The notes under the pieces: model-generated
What the model saw: the letters and a program-made list of their open reading frames with translations, nothing else
The model's database searches: none
What the model was told of the DNA's origin: nothing
Translations under genes and position numbers: made by a program
Shown: positions 6,067 through 6,428 of the stretch, in pieces
Layout of the letters: each line of letters opens with the position of its first letter
How positions within the stretch are numbered: position 1 is the stretch's first letter
From: Clostridia bacterium
GTDB lineage: Bacteria; Bacillota; Clostridia; Oscillospirales; CAG-272
Assembly: GCA_029010655.1 (NCBI GenBank)
Contig: JAQXKW010000226.1
Span: forward strand, 1 to 6,428
Direction of reading: 5' to 3'
Length of the DNA: 6,428 nucleotides

Positions 6067-6428
6067 TTATTTTGCCAAGGCGCCGACGTGATTGACTGAT
6101 ACCTCGTTTTTGCAGGAGCCCTTTTCAAAAAACTCAAGAATATTTGAAACGGTTGTCTGCGCAATGTTATCCAGCGCCTCCTCTGTAAGAAACGCCTGAT
6201 GGGACGTTACCAGAACATTGGGCATGGAAATAAGCCTTGCAAGAGTATCGTCCTCAAGAATATGGCTTGAATTGTCCTCAAAGAACAAATCGGATTCCTC
6301 CTCGTAAACGTCCAGACATGCGGCGCCCACCTTTCTCGCCTTGATTCCCTCAAGAAGGGCTTCTGCGTCAATCAGCGCGCCTCGGGAGGTGTTGACGATT
6401 ACGACCCCTTTTTTCATAAGGCCGATTG
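6067..6428 (-). CDS. ldhA: D-lactate dehydrogenase (LdhA-type), C-terminal part, cut by the window edge
   Basis: About the last 120 residues of a D-isomer-specific 2-hydroxyacid dehydrogenase, an NADH-dependent cytoplasmic enzyme reducing pyruvate to D-lactate in fermentation. The family is usually about 330 residues, so the first two thirds lie beyond 6428. The reading frame stays open through the edge (codons for I-G-L precede M at 6417), so that ATG is internal. Counting from that methionine, the visible part holds NTSRGALID (9-17) with the substrate-binding arginine R12, LDVYE (35-39) with the active-site glutamate E39, and SHQAFLTEEAL (72-82) with the catalytic histidine H73. DLFFED, HQAFLT and the NIAQTT stretch follow E. 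coli LdhA closely, which favours lactate over other 2-hydroxyacid dehydrogenases such as VanH. A paralogue with another 2-keto acid substrate cannot be excluded. Its own terminator follows 10 bases after the stop. Confidence 0.9.
   Translation of the reverse strand, partial: IGLMKKGVVIVNTSRGALIDAEALLEGIKARKVGAACLDVYEEESDLFFEDNSSHILEDDTLARLISMPNVLVTSHQAFLTEEALDNIAQTTVSNILEFFEKGSCKNEVSVNHVGALAK

Noticed and set aside
1..6428. A new defence, mobile or CRISPR-type system
   Set aside because: No repeats with spacers, transposase, integrase, reverse transcriptase, nuclease or toxin-antitoxin pair is seen; all long frames are explained by five recognisable genes.

Overview
The window looks like a chromosomal segment of an anaerobic, probably gut-associated Clostridia bacterium. 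A member of the Ruminococcaceae/Oscillospiraceae is the best guess. The clues are a strong AGGAGG-type ribosome binding site, an exported protein with a type I dockerin, an E. coli LdhA-like D-lactate dehydrogenase, and a Firmicutes-style stand-alone THUMP methyltransferase. The taxonomy is inferred from gene content; no rRNA or other marker gene is present.

The left half (8-3510, + strand) holds three genes in a row. An OmpR-family response regulator comes first, then a membrane histidine kinase, then an RlmL/YpsC-type 23S rRNA guanine-N2 methyltransferase. Regulator and kinase should form one two-component system, but 114 bases separate them, and that gap carries a perfect 11-bp hairpin that may attenuate transcription. 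The kinase and methyltransferase overlap by four bases (ATGA), so the methyltransferase is probably translationally coupled to the kinase. The regulator's own promoter lies outside the window.

The right half is on the - strand. At the edge is the C-terminal part of a D-lactate dehydrogenase gene. It ends in a strong intrinsic terminator, followed at once by a well-formed extended -10 promoter driving a 779-residue secreted protein. That protein has a signal peptide, an N-terminal type I dockerin and a large DUF4838-type region with a GH67N-like front part. It is the most interesting gene here: probably a carbohydrate-active or glycan-binding component docked onto a cohesin scaffold, of unknown activity. 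The + and - strand transcription units converge on a bidirectional terminator at 3565-3588.

The five genes and their short intergenic signals account for almost all of the window. I saw no tRNA or rRNA, CRISPR array, insertion sequence, phage gene or defence system, and no clear sign of a wholly new system. The unexplained biology lies in the dockerin-DUF4838 protein and in what the kinase senses.
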